The translations under genes and the position numbers were made by a program. Below, in pieces: positions 1 to 8,249 of a stretch of 64,000 nucleotides of DNA. The DNA is from DASRAJ01 sp035638255 (lineage in GTDB: Bacteria > Bacteroidota > Bacteroidia > Chitinophagales > UBA10324): the NCBI GenBank assembly GCA_035638255.1, contig DASRAJ010000057.1, forward strand, positions 1-64,000, read 5' to 3'. How positions within the stretch are numbered: the stretch's first letter is position 1; every line of letters starts with the position of its first letter. The notes below the pieces were generated by a model. That model was given only the letters and a program-made list of their open reading frames with translations. It was not told the origin of the DNA and made no database searches.

Positions 1-2
1 TT

Positions 3-983
3 TACTCAACAGTAGAGGATATGTACCTGTGGGACCAGGCGTTGTATACTGAAAAACTTCTTCCTAAAAAGTATATGGATTTGTTGTTTCAGAAATACAT
101 CCCTGCTGATGGACCCTACTACTATGGCTACGGCTGGGAAATTGGTAACATGCCTGCCGGCAAAGCCGGAGACCAAATAGAGACAATCAATCATAATGGT
201 TTTATAAATGGCTTTAACACTCAGATCACCCGCGTGCCATCAGACAAGTCATCAATTGTTTTACTAAACAATACCGGGGGTGCTCCTCTTCAGGAGATGA
301 CTACTGCTATTTTAGGGATACTGTACAATAAACCATATAGCTTTCCTAAAAAATCTATTGCTTATTCGTTGCTTGATGTGATAGATAAAGACGGCATCAC
401 GAAAGCACTTTCATACTATAAAGAAATCAGGGATTCCGGTAATTATTACCTCAACGAAAACGAAATGAACCTTGCAGGATACCAGTTGCTGCAATCTAAC
501 AGGGCAAAAGAGGCAGCATCCGTTTTCAAGCTGAATGTTGAAGCATTCCCTAATTCATTCAATACCTATGATAGTTACGGTGAAGCGCTTTTGGCCTTCG
601 GAGACACCACTCAGTCTATTGAAAATTATATGAAGTCAGTAAAATTAAATCCTGGTAACGGAGGCGGTTTGAAAGTCTTGAAAGCATTAGGTGTAAATAT
701 GGATACCTTAATCAAAAAAGTTTCTATAGAGAGTTTGAAATTATTGGAGGGTGAATACAAAGCAACCAACCCTCCTGCAGATAAAGAATGGAAGATAGTG
801 TTTACAGTGGTGAATGGAGAATTGACAGGCAACGACAATGGCTACCGGTACAAACTGATTCCGGTCGGGGAGAATGAGTTTATCAATCCGGATGATAACG
901 CATCATTAGTATTCGATACCAAAGACAAGAGTGCAATAACCCTCATGCTTTTCGGGAAGTTCAAGTTCAAAAAAGTGATGTGA
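3..983 (+). CDS. Serine hydrolase (beta-lactamase/class C-like), 3' part, with TPR tail
   Basis: This is the C-terminal part of a secreted or periplasmic serine hydrolase of the class C beta-lactamase/PBP-like family. The reading frame is open to the left window edge, so the catalytic SxxK part lies outside. The first visible residues (YSTVEDMYLWDQAL) match the segment that usually follows the active-site region. HNGFINGF, about 60 residues further on, fits the family's third (KTG/HxG) box. After roughly residue 115 come TPR-like helices (YDSYGEALLAFGDTTQSIENYMKSVKLNPGN), followed by an 80-residue C-terminal domain resembling the small beta domain found after such hydrolases. The substrate cannot be told from this; peptidase, esterase or amidase activity are all possible. 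The family call is firm; the function is not. Confidence 0.8.
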   Translation, partial: YSTVEDMYLWDQALYTEKLLPKKYMDLLFQKYIPADGPYYYGYGWEIGNMPAGKAGDQIETINHNGFINGFNTQITRVPSDKSSIVLLNNTGGAPLQEMTTAILGILYNKPYSFPKKSIAYSLLDVIDKDGITKALSYYKEIRDSGNYYLNENEMNLAGYQLLQSNRAKEAASVFKLNVEAFPNSFNTYDSYGEALLAFGDTTQSIENYMKSVKLNPGNGGGLKVLKALGVNMDTLIKKVSIESLKLLEGEYKATNPPADKEWKIVFTVVNGELTGNDNGYRYKLIPVGENEFINPDDNASLVFDTKDKSAITLMLFGKFKFKKVM

Positions 984-1208
984 TTATGAATGATGAACGG
1001 GTGGATTTACCTTGCAGCTGGTGTCCGCATCACAACATTCTTGCATAATCTTTTCCCTGGTTCTATGGACGCAAGTCGATAGTGAAGGAGTTGAATAATA
1101 AATGGCCCTCTACCAAGAACATAATTGCGGAAACCTGGAATTAGAGTTGTTGCAGATAATCATTTCAAAAATATTTAAATTTAACCACAGCCAGCAAAAA
1201 AATCAGCT

Positions 1209-1651
1209 ATGTCAAACAACAGCGTAACATTACACAGAGTGCTTAAAGCAACTCCCGAAAAAGTTTATCGTGCCTTTACCGATTCCAACGCCATGTCAAG
1301 TTGCCTTATGGATTTTTATGTGTGGTCCATCAACTGGAGGCGCGAGTAGGAGGTAGCTATAAAATGTCCTTTATCAATTTCTCTACCGGCAACGGACATT
1401 CTTTTGGAGGAAAATATTTAGAAATGAAACCGAATGAATTTTTAAAGTACACCGATAAATTCGACGACCCGAATTTGCCCGGAGAAATGATTACTTCGGT
1501 TTGGCTCACGAAAGTTTCTGCAGGCACAGAGCTTAAAGTCATTCAGGAAGGAATTCCAGCAGTTATCCCGGCAGATATGTGTTATTTAGGTTGGCAGGAG
1601 TCATTAGAAAAACTGGCAAAGCTGGTTGAACCGGAAATTCCGGATGCCTGA
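1209..1651 (+). pseudogene. AHSA1/SRPBCC-type protein, frameshifted
   Basis: Two overlapping frames together encode a typical activator-of-Hsp90-ATPase-like (SRPBCC) protein. The first starts at ATG 1209 (MSNNSVTLHRVLKATPEKVY), runs to about position 1300 and then meets TAG at 1347. The second begins around 1301 (PYGFLCVVHQLEARVGG) and continues to the natural end LVEPEIPDA at 1651. In related proteins the junction reads approximately AMxSWLPPYGF; here the bases for W-L-P are partly missing, consistent with loss of about 7 bases. The gene is therefore broken, unless the deletion is an assembly error. The family's small START-like fold binds lipids or hydrophobic ligands; no specific role is known here. 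Confidence 0.75.
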
Positions 1652-1809
1652 TTCATTTGTTGTCCGGTGGGCCGGTTGAAAGAAAGGTCTCACTAAGATA
1701 AACAACCAACAGATTTTTAATCGGACAAGAAAGAAAGGTCTTAAAAGCATCTGAGACAGTTCTTCAATTTCCAGCTCTAAAAAGATCCAATTATTTTCAG
1801 CAAAAAATT

Positions 1810-4443
1810 TTAGTGCTGAACTACCAACTGCTCATTAAACTCTTTATTTCCGGCTATAATTATACGAACATTATATACCCCATTGGTAATTGGTCTATCG
1901 AAAGAAATCTCTTTCTTCACCAGGCCATTAAGAGTTTGACTCTGTGATGAATAAATGATTTGCCCGAGAATATCTTCAACAACCACTATATATTCTTTTT
2001 CAGGATCTTCATTGGTCGTTATGTCAATCGAGAATTTATCCTGAGCGGGGTTCGGATAAAGTTTCATTGAGTTACCGTCTAATCCTGGTGCCGCTTCTTT
2101 GTTAGGTGGTTGATTTACTATGATGATGCTGCTTAAAGTACATCCTTTCAAGTCGGTGACTGTTACAGTGTAGGTTCCTGCCTGCAGATTTGAAATCGTT
2201 GAAGTGGTGGCCCCATTTGACCACAGATAGTCATAGTTCGGTGTCCCACCGCTTGCTGTGGCTGTGGCTGTTCCATTGCTGCCGCCATGCGTTGTCACAT
2301 CAGTTTTCGACATCGAAACAGATACTGCTGAAGGTTGCTGAATGACTATAGTCTTATATGCTATGCATCCGGCCCCGTCCGTGGCTGTCACAGCGTAGCT
2401 TCCTGCCGTTAGTCCGTCTCTGATTTTCGTGGTTGCACCGTCATTCCATATATAAGCGACTGGATCAGTAAACGCGTGGGTACCAACGAAGAGTGTACCG
2501 TCACTGCCGCCATAGCATGATACATCATGATGCTCCTCAGAGCAAAAGAACGCACAGGTTGGTTCATTGATGGTGACGCTGTTGCTGCCTGTACATCCGT
2601 GTGAATCGGTTACTGTTACTGTATAAGTTCCCGCCGGGCGCTTCATGATGGTTGCCAGAGTTGCACCGGTTGACCACAAGTAGGTGTAGCCAGGAGTTCC
2701 GCCGCTCGCTGTAGCTGTTGCTACTCCCTCATCTTTACCTATATGGCTTACATCAACCTTCGATATCGAAACCGTAACAGCAGAGGGCTGCTGAATGGTT
2801 ATGGTATTTATGGATGCAGAACAGCCCCCTTGATCAGTTCCGGTGACAGTATAAATTCCTGCCGAGAGTCCGCTTCTGTTTTGAGTGGTAGCTCCGTCAT
2901 TCCATACATAGCTTACCGTTCCTTGTGCACCGCTTTTAGTGATGGTGATGGAGCCGTTGTTACCACCATAGCATGATACATCATTGTGAGTCTGGCTCAA
3001 ACTCAGGGAGCAATTAGATTGGTTGATAGTTATGTTGTTGCTGGATGTGCACCCATGAGAATCGGTTACTGTGACTGTATAAGTTCCTACTGTGCGTCCG
3101 GTAATGGTTTGAGTAGTTGCACCGGTTGACCATTGAAATGTGTAGCCCGGAGTTCCGCCGGAAGGATTGGCAGTGGCAGTTCCATCTGACCCGCCGCTTG
3201 TTGATACATCAGTCTTCGACATGGAAACACTTACAGAGGACGATGGCTCAGTAATCGTTGTGCTTAGCGTTGCTGTGCAGTTGCCTGCATCGGTTGCTGT
3301 GACCGTGTATGTGCCGGCAGCAAGTCCGGTGCGATCCTGTGTTGTTGCTCCGTTATTCCATAAATAAGTTACAGTGCCCTGTACCCCGGTGGCTGTAACA
3401 TCTATGCTCCCATTGGCATTGCCATGGCACAAAACATTGACCTGTGTTGCACTGATACTAATGTTGCATGTGGCAGGGGGTGAAACATATACCCCGCTTG
3501 TTCCGGTTGTCATGCTGAATTTTGTAGTCTTTGAATACCAGCCACCAACAAAAATTGCGTTGCTGAGTACATGTGTATCTCCATAAGGTTGCTCGCCACC
3601 TGGATTATTAGTAGGAGCACCTGTCGTTAACCAATACCCGGTAAAAAATCCGCCTCCATTCCAATCTGCACCCCCGCTAATCAGGTTACCTTTTCCATTG
3701 TTGTACCGTGGTCCCTGCGGATATGGTGAAGCAGGATTGCTGCCACCGCCGCTGCTGTTTATATTGCCAGCCACGTGAATAAAGTTGGATGGTAATAATC
3801 CTCCAAGCGGAACAATGGCACCTCCGCTTTGAAATTTTACAACCCCATTATAACCATTGCTGAAGTTCGCATCATTATCCCAGCGAAGAATAAAACCGTC
3901 GTTTGCATCGCCTGTAATATTTATTTTGGATGAAACCGCGAAACCAGAAGTGACATTGATCACATAAGTTTCAGCAATTCCATTCTGAGTGTTCAAACCA
4001 TTTAGTGACGTTGAAGAAACACCGGAATAACCCGTAGTTACTGTGAGAGCGTTAATTTGCGTAAACGCATTTTCCAAATCAGTTGTAAGATCAGATATTA
4101 ATGTAGTCCGGTTGAGGGAACGAATTGCCTGCCCCGTGTTATTATCAATGATCTGTTGCCATGCGCTTAAGGTTGCGTCATTTGAATAAATGGCGCCCGC
4201 ATAAGGCACAGTTCCTGCTGTTATCTCATGCGCCTGGATACCATCAATGGCAACATTTCCTCTATATCCGTTTGATGTGCCTTGCCAATTGGCATCTCCA
4301 TGTGCATCAGAAAAAACTAAAAAATAGTTTGGTAAATTACCCAGGTTTACTCCTCCAATTGTTACTTGAGAATTAGACCAAAATGGTAACAATCCTAAAG
4401 CCATTATCATGGCGATGATTGCGCAATTTGTAGTTGTTTTCAT
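1810..4443 (-). CDS. Large secreted adhesin with six SprB-type repeats and T9SS type-A sorting domain
   Basis: This 877-residue protein starts with a signal peptide (MKTTTNCAIIAMIMALGLL...SNSQ). Residues of about 25-335 form a unique domain rich in glycine and asparagine that begins NYFLVFSDAHGDANW; it may be a choice-of-anchor type carbohydrate- or surface-binding domain, but this is uncertain. Residues of about 335-780 contain six 73-75-residue SprB repeats (YLWNNGATTQ..GLAAGTYTVTATD). The C-terminal 80 residues (LYPNPAQDKFSID ... GVYNVRIIIAG) are a T9SS type-A sorting domain, so the protein should be exported across the outer membrane and attached to or released from the cell surface. By analogy with SprB it may serve adhesion. 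It is transcribed alone. Confidence 0.85.
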   Translation of the reverse strand: MKTTTNCAIIAMIMALGLLPFWSNSQVTIGGVNLGNLPNYFLVFSDAHGDANWQGTSNGYRGNVAIDGIQAHEITAGTVPYAGAIYSNDATLSAWQQIIDNNTGQAIRSLNRTTLISDLTTDLENAFTQINALTVTTGYSGVSSTSLNGLNTQNGIAETYVINVTSGFAVSSKINITGDANDGFILRWDNDANFSNGYNGVVKFQSGGAIVPLGGLLPSNFIHVAGNINSSGGGSNPASPYPQGPRYNNGKGNLISGGADWNGGGFFTGYWLTTGAPTNNPGGEQPYGDTHVLSNAIFVGGWYSKTTKFSMTTGTSGVYVSPPATCNISISATQVNVLCHGNANGSIDVTATGVQGTVTYLWNNGATTQDRTGLAAGTYTVTATDAGNCTATLSTTITEPSSSVSVSMSKTDVSTSGGSDGTATANPSGGTPGYTFQWSTGATTQTITGRTVGTYTVTVTDSHGCTSSNNITINQSNCSLSLSQTHNDVSCYGGNNGSITITKSGAQGTVSYVWNDGATTQNRSGLSAGIYTVTGTDQGGCSASINTITIQQPSAVTVSISKVDVSHIGKDEGVATATASGGTPGYTYLWSTGATLATIMKRPAGTYTVTVTDSHGCTGSNSVTINEPTCAFFCSEEHHDVSCYGGSDGTLFVGTHAFTDPVAYIWNDGATTKIRDGLTAGSYAVTATDGAGCIAYKTIVIQQPSAVSVSMSKTDVTTHGGSNGTATATASGGTPNYDYLWSNGATTSTISNLQAGTYTVTVTDLKGCTLSSIIIVNQPPNKEAAPGLDGNSMKLYPNPAQDKFSIDITTNEDPEKEYIVVVEDILGQIIYSSQSQTLNGLVKKEISFDRPITNGVYNVRIIIAGNKEFNEQLVVQH

Positions 4444-4667
4444 TGTGTGTGATTTATGTTTAAATAGGATGCAAAAAGATGGAAGGAAATCGATATGATG
4501 GGAAGTTGATATTTGACCGTTAGGGGTTTGTGCGTCAAAGATGAATAAGTTCTTCAGATTTTAATATCTTTTTTTATAATTTTCTTACCCACTCTGCATA
4601 GCAAGAGTAGAAAAGAGGACTGCCCATAACGGCGTCTCCTTTTTCAGGGATTCGGATAAATCAAGCG

Positions 4668-4920
4668 GTCACACGTAGGAGAATACAGAACTTTTATTTT
4701 GCATCTTCCGGCAACTTACAATGCCACTAACTTCTACCCCTCCTTCTTAACTTTCACTGTCTTGGTCCAATGTCCTTGAGCAGTAATTATACACGGCCTT
4801 TGATGCCATAGCTGATACTGCAGGTTTTATTGTGGTGTACCTCCAGGGAATAAACAATTCATGGAACCTCCTTACCACCTATCCTGATGATGTAGATTTT
4901 ATATCTAACTTTGAGAATTC
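4668..4920 (+). pseudogene. Decayed partial copy of the downstream esterase gene
   Basis: About 250 bases here align by eye with positions 5713-5955, inside the intact esterase gene that starts at 5635. Shared blocks include GAATACAGAACTTTTATTTT, GCATCTTCCGGCAACTTACA and GATGATGTAGATTTTA. The copy has many substitutions and a net loss of 2 bases between the ATGCC at 4721 and the TGATGCC at 4801 (80 bases, against 82 in the intact gene), so it cannot encode the protein. It corresponds to esterase residues of about 26-105, without signal peptide, active-site serine or sorting domain. With the intact gene it forms a direct repeat of about 1.04 kb offset that flanks tmk. Confidence 0.85.
4906..4913 (+). 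promoter_or_regulatory. Candidate Bacteroidota -7 box (TAACTTTG) for tmk
   Basis: TAACTTTG matches the Bacteroidota housekeeping -7 consensus TAnnTTTG and lies 44 bases before the tmk start. The -33 position carries CCTG, a poor match to TTTG. The box falls in the diverged tail of the pseudogene, where the intact esterase copy has no such motif. This is a suggestion only. Confidence 0.3.
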
Positions 4921-4956
4921 AGCAGAAAATTTTTAAGAGAGATTTTCAATATTAAG

Positions 4957-5598
4957 ATGATGATGAAAAATTTGTTTGTTGCCTTTGAAGGCATTGACGG
5001 TAGCGGAAAAAGCACACAAGTAAAACTTTTGTCCGACATCTTGAAAAAGAACGGTCATAAAGTGTATGCTACTTCTGAACCTACTGACAGCCCTATCGGC
5101 GCTATTATCAGGAATATTTTCACGCACAAAATTGAAGCAGACCACAGAACCATTGCAGGACTCTTTGTAGCCGACCGGTTAGACCATTTGCTGAATAAGA
5201 CAACTGGGATTCTGAAAAAGATGGAAGAAGGTTATACCGTAATCACAGACAGATATTATTTTTCTTCTTATGCCTACCAGGGAACACATGTATCAATGGA
5301 ATGGGTTATTGAAGCAAATTCATTGAGCGCTGACTTGCTTCGTCCTGATTTAAATATTTACATTGACATTTCTCCGGAAATCAGCATGAAGCGGCTTAAC
5401 AATAGAAGAAGTTCCATTGAACTTTATGAGACCATTGAAAACCTGAGAAATGTAAGGGACAAATATTCAGAAGCAATTGAACTACTCAGATTCAAAGAGA
5501 ATATTTTTATAACCGATGGAAATCGTTCACCTGAAGTGATTGCCGCTGATATTTGGAATGAAATTTCCCACATTGCAGTTGCAACTAAATCACACTGA
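4957..5598 (+). CDS. tmk: Thymidylate kinase
   Basis: dTMP kinase phosphorylates dTMP to dTDP with ATP in the cytoplasm, a step needed for dTTP synthesis. The 213-residue length is normal for the family. Residues 11-20 (EGIDGSGKST) are the P-loop, DRYYFSSYAYQG (98-109) is the DRY/nucleotide-binding motif, and a basic LID segment follows (MKRLNNRRS). Three consecutive ATG codons open the frame, so the exact start may be up to two codons later. The gene sits between a decayed and an intact copy of an esterase gene and is not in an obvious operon with other nucleotide genes. The sequence diverges from the compact E. coli-type enzymes but keeps all key motifs. Whether it is the only tmk of the genome cannot be judged here. 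Confidence 0.92.
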   Translation: MMMKNLFVAFEGIDGSGKSTQVKLLSDILKKNGHKVYATSEPTDSPIGAIIRNIFTHKIEADHRTIAGLFVADRLDHLLNKTTGILKKMEEGYTVITDRYYFSSYAYQGTHVSMEWVIEANSLSADLLRPDLNIYIDISPEISMKRLNNRRSSIELYETIENLRNVRDKYSEAIELLRFKENIFITDGNRSPEVIAADIWNEISHIAVATKSH

Positions 5599-5634
5599 TT
5601 TTTATCCGGTGAAAGATGTTTTTAAAAATAAGCT

Positions 5635-6762
5635 ATGAAACACAATTACTCTTTCCTTTTTATACTCTTCCTTCTTGCCAAATCATCAAATGCCCAGGTA
5701 GATTCGATTTATCACGAGGGAGGATACAGAACTTTTATTTTGCATCTTCCGGCAACTTACAATGCCGCTAACTCCTACCCTCTCATTCTTAACTTTCATG
5801 GTCTCAATTCCAATGCTTTGGAACAGGAATTATACACTGGCTTTGATGCCATTGCAGATACTGCCGGGTTTATTGTGGTATATCCGCAGGGACTAAACAA
5901 TTCATGGAACCTCCTTACAGGTTATCCTGATGATGTAGATTTTACATCCGCTTTAATTGATTCGCTTGAGCAGGATTATTCCATTGACTCTTCATGTATA
6001 TATTCAACGGGTATGTCGCTCGGCGGATTTATGACCTATCTTTTAGCATGTAAATTGTCAGGCAAACTTGCTGCTGTCGCGCCTGTTGCAGGCAATATGA
6101 TCGTTACCAAACAGTCCGATTGTTTTCCTGTGAAAGGAATGCCGCTGTTGGAAATTCACGGCGATGCCGACTATGTTGTGAGCTATAACGGAACTTTTGG
6201 AATTCCTCCGGTACCTGAAACCATTGCATGGTGGGTATCCACAAACTCGTGTGATACGCCCGGCATCACTACTCCCATCCCTGATATAAATACCGGCGAT
6301 TCCTGTACTGCAACTAAAACAACTTACAGTAACGGGGAAGAGAACAGCGAAGTGATTCATTATAGAATTATTAATGGCGGGCACACGTGGCCGGGAGCGA
6401 TTCCTGTGGCGGTGTTAGGCAATACCTGCCAGGATTTTAATGCAAGCGTGGAAATATGGAAGTTCTTTAGAAAATATTGCGCTACCATCTCCTCTGTTGA
6501 TGATGTTGCAGATAACGGTGTTAAGATTTATCCTAATCCCTTTACTGATGAAATTTCTATCCATATTCAGCAGCAAAATTCAGAGCATGCAACGATTGTT
6601 GTAAGGAATATAGTGGGGCAAACTGTTTTTAGTGACTATGAAACTAAGCTGAATACTACTTTCGCAAAGACCATTGATTTAAGTAAGTTTGGGAACGGAG
6701 TTTATTTTCTTGATATAACTTTTGAAGGGGAACGGATAGTGAAGAAGATTGTGAAGCAATGA
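5635..6762 (+). CDS. Secreted PHB-depolymerase/feruloyl-esterase family hydrolase with T9SS sorting domain
   Basis: This 375-residue protein has a signal peptide (MKHNYSFLFILFLLAKSSNAQ). Residues of about 25-280 form an alpha/beta-hydrolase of the LpqC/poly(3-hydroxybutyrate)-depolymerase-like family. The nucleophile elbow is GMSLG (Ser128), the acid is probably the second Asp of HGDAD (residue 179), and the histidine lies in GGHTWPGA. The C-terminal 75 residues (VKIYPNPFTDEISIH ... GNGVYFLDITFEGE) are a type-A T9SS sorting domain, so the enzyme acts outside the cell. Likely substrates are esters of plant cell-wall phenolics, acetylated sugars or polyesters; the sequence does not decide between them. 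A decayed copy of its 5' portion lies upstream of tmk. Confidence 0.87.
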   Translation: MKHNYSFLFILFLLAKSSNAQVDSIYHEGGYRTFILHLPATYNAANSYPLILNFHGLNSNALEQELYTGFDAIADTAGFIVVYPQGLNNSWNLLTGYPDDVDFTSALIDSLEQDYSIDSSCIYSTGMSLGGFMTYLLACKLSGKLAAVAPVAGNMIVTKQSDCFPVKGMPLLEIHGDADYVVSYNGTFGIPPVPETIAWWVSTNSCDTPGITTPIPDINTGDSCTATKTTYSNGEENSEVIHYRIINGGHTWPGAIPVAVLGNTCQDFNASVEIWKFFRKYCATISSVDDVADNGVKIYPNPFTDEISIHIQQQNSEHATIVVRNIVGQTVFSDYETKLNTTFAKTIDLSKFGNGVYFLDITFEGERIVKKIVKQ

Positions 6763-6775
6763 AAGGGTACCAAGA

Positions 6776-6965
6776 ACCAAATTCTAAATCACAAATAAAT
6801 TCCAAAGAAAAAAAATTCCAAACCGGATTCTTGTTAAGTGAATTTATGTCAAAGGTGATGCGGGTTTTTAATTTTGGTGTTTGAATTTTGATTCTTATTT
6901 GAATTTTGGATTTTGAACTTTGATTCTTATTTGAAATTTGGAACTTGGAACCTGGAATTTTGCAT
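6776..6965. repeat. Low-complexity AT-rich repeat (AATTTTGGA/TTTGAATTTTGATT type)
   Basis: The stretch consists of degenerate repeats of the forms TTTTGAATTTTGATTCTTATT and GGAACTTGGAACCTGGAATTT, with GAATTTTGGATTTTGAAC between them. It encodes nothing convincing on either strand. Similar simple purine/pyrimidine strings occur elsewhere in the window (around 19800-19940, 26480-26510, 40390-40595 and in the leaders of the 59-64 kb genes), so this is a family of dispersed low-complexity DNA in this genome. Confidence 0.7.
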
Positions 6966-7030
6966 TTCGCCGGGCCGCGACACAAGAGAATGGGGAAAAA
7001 GTAAATTATTAACCAACGAGATATACAACA

Positions 7031-7672
7031 ATGCTGATCGAAAAAATCAGAGAAAACAAAGACATCATTACCCTGACAATTTCTGTTATTGCATTGTGCT
7101 TATCTGTAACTGCTTTTATTCGAAGTTTCCCCGATGAGAGTAAAATTGATTTACGACCAGGGTCGAACCTTTTCTTGTATAACTACATGGAATATCCGGT
7201 CGAACCCGGAGCGTATGACGTACAGGGCATACTGAGATTGAGGATGCCTTTAACAGTAATTAATACCGGCGGAAAGTCTGAGGTTATTGACAAGATTTCT
7301 ATAAAGTTAATGAATAAGAAAGATACCCTTGATCAATTAATTTTAGATTGGCAGGCCTTTATGAAAGCAAAGAGTGAAACATCTTATATGGTTGATGAAT
7401 TTCCGGCTCCTATTCTTATAACTCCAAAGAGCTCCGTCACTAAATTAATTGTATTTACCGCTGGAAATACCTCAAGAAACTGGAAGCCGTCTTTACGGGA
7501 ATACTCTTTCCAGATATCCACTCAGCTTGCCTACTCAAATAAAATAGTGAATGCCGTAAATTTTAATTATCAATTCACTGCTGATGATACTCTTAAGTTC
7601 GGGGTATTTAGAAAAGAAGGACTCGGGAGAGGCATTTCGATCAGTCCGGATTATTTAAAGGCGATAAAATAG
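7031..7672 (+). CDS. Hypothetical protein with N-terminal membrane anchor
   Basis: The 213-residue product is not recognised. Residues of about 12-31 (IITLTISVIALCLSVTAFI) form one transmembrane helix preceded by a charged segment, suggesting a short cytoplasmic N-terminus and a larger beta-rich soluble domain on the other side. The soluble part has an Ig-like pattern of short strands (LRMPLTVINTGGKSEVIDKISIKL). Such small membrane proteins with a beta domain are common in Bacteroidota accessory regions. It lies about 210 bases upstream of the EACC1/caspase pair on the same strand, so it could belong to that island, but nothing in the sequence proves it. Confidence 0.7.
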   Translation: MLIEKIRENKDIITLTISVIALCLSVTAFIRSFPDESKIDLRPGSNLFLYNYMEYPVEPGAYDVQGILRLRMPLTVINTGGKSEVIDKISIKLMNKKDTLDQLILDWQAFMKAKSETSYMVDEFPAPILITPKSSVTKLIVFTAGNTSRNWKPSLREYSFQISTQLAYSNKIVNAVNFNYQFTADDTLKFGVFRKEGLGRGISISPDYLKAIK

Positions 7673-7883
7673 GTATGGACTGGCGAATGCGGGGGAGTCC
7701 ATGATAGCATCAAGACTTTTTGTTTTGAAAAAATAACATTGCAGTTTAAAAAATCATTACTAACTTTCCCTGATGGGCTCTCGAACGTGTCCTTGTTGAG
7801 TGGGATAATTCAAATTTGCTGGTCCAATGAAACAAAAAATATGTAAAAGTTTATTATTTTTCGGAACTCAAAACTTACAACCT

Positions 7884-8240
7884 ATGGAGTTATCAATTGT
7901 CCTCAACGTTTCACAGCCCGAAAAAGAAATCACCTACCTGAAAAATTTCATTGACAAACAAGGTATTGAAGGGTTGAACCAAAGTGAAATTGAAAAAGGA
8001 ACACACCAACCCGGCACTCAGGGAGTTGACATCCTTAATTCCATTCGGGTAATCATTGAAGCAGCCGAAAAGCCGCTGGTCGAATTAGTCGCTTGCATTC
8101 AGAAATACGTGGACACCTATCGCTCAGACGTGACACTTACCAATTCGAAGGGAGCAAGTTTGAAAATCAATATGGGAAGAAGCATTGATAAAGAGACACT
8201 CAAAGTGATCATTCAAATGTTTCTAACAGAAACTACATAA
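7884..8240 (+). CDS. EACC1-like small protein (effector-associated constant component)
   Basis: The 118-residue product opens MELSIVLNVSQPEKEITYL and ends with two alternating beta/alpha stretches (SDVTLTNSKGASLKINMGR followed by IDKETLKVIIQMFL). This size, the short beta-rich organisation and the position immediately before a caspase-like gene fit the effector-associated constant component (EACC1) family described in NTP-dependent conflict systems, where it is an invariant partner of variable effectors. A start at 7827 would add 19 residues, but ATG 7884 gives the usual family N-terminus. Only 9 bases separate it from the next gene, so the two are almost certainly co-transcribed. The family call rests on pattern and context, not on a search. 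Confidence 0.65.
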   Translation: MELSIVLNVSQPEKEITYLKNFIDKQGIEGLNQSEIEKGTHQPGTQGVDILNSIRVIIEAAEKPLVELVACIQKYVDTYRSDVTLTNSKGASLKINMGRSIDKETLKVIIQMFLTETT

Positions 8241-8249
8241 TTCAATTTC

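Noticed and set aside
987..1143. Protein-like fragments (FPWFYGRKS..., VKELNNKWPSTKNIIAETWN)
   Set aside because: They lie in two frames with stops between and match nothing I recognise; a gene remnant is possible but cannot be supported.
1301..1651. Stand-alone 116-residue gene starting at TTG 1301
   Set aside because: It is the second half of a frameshifted AHSA1-type gene whose first half is readable from 1209; the TTG has no ribosome-binding site.
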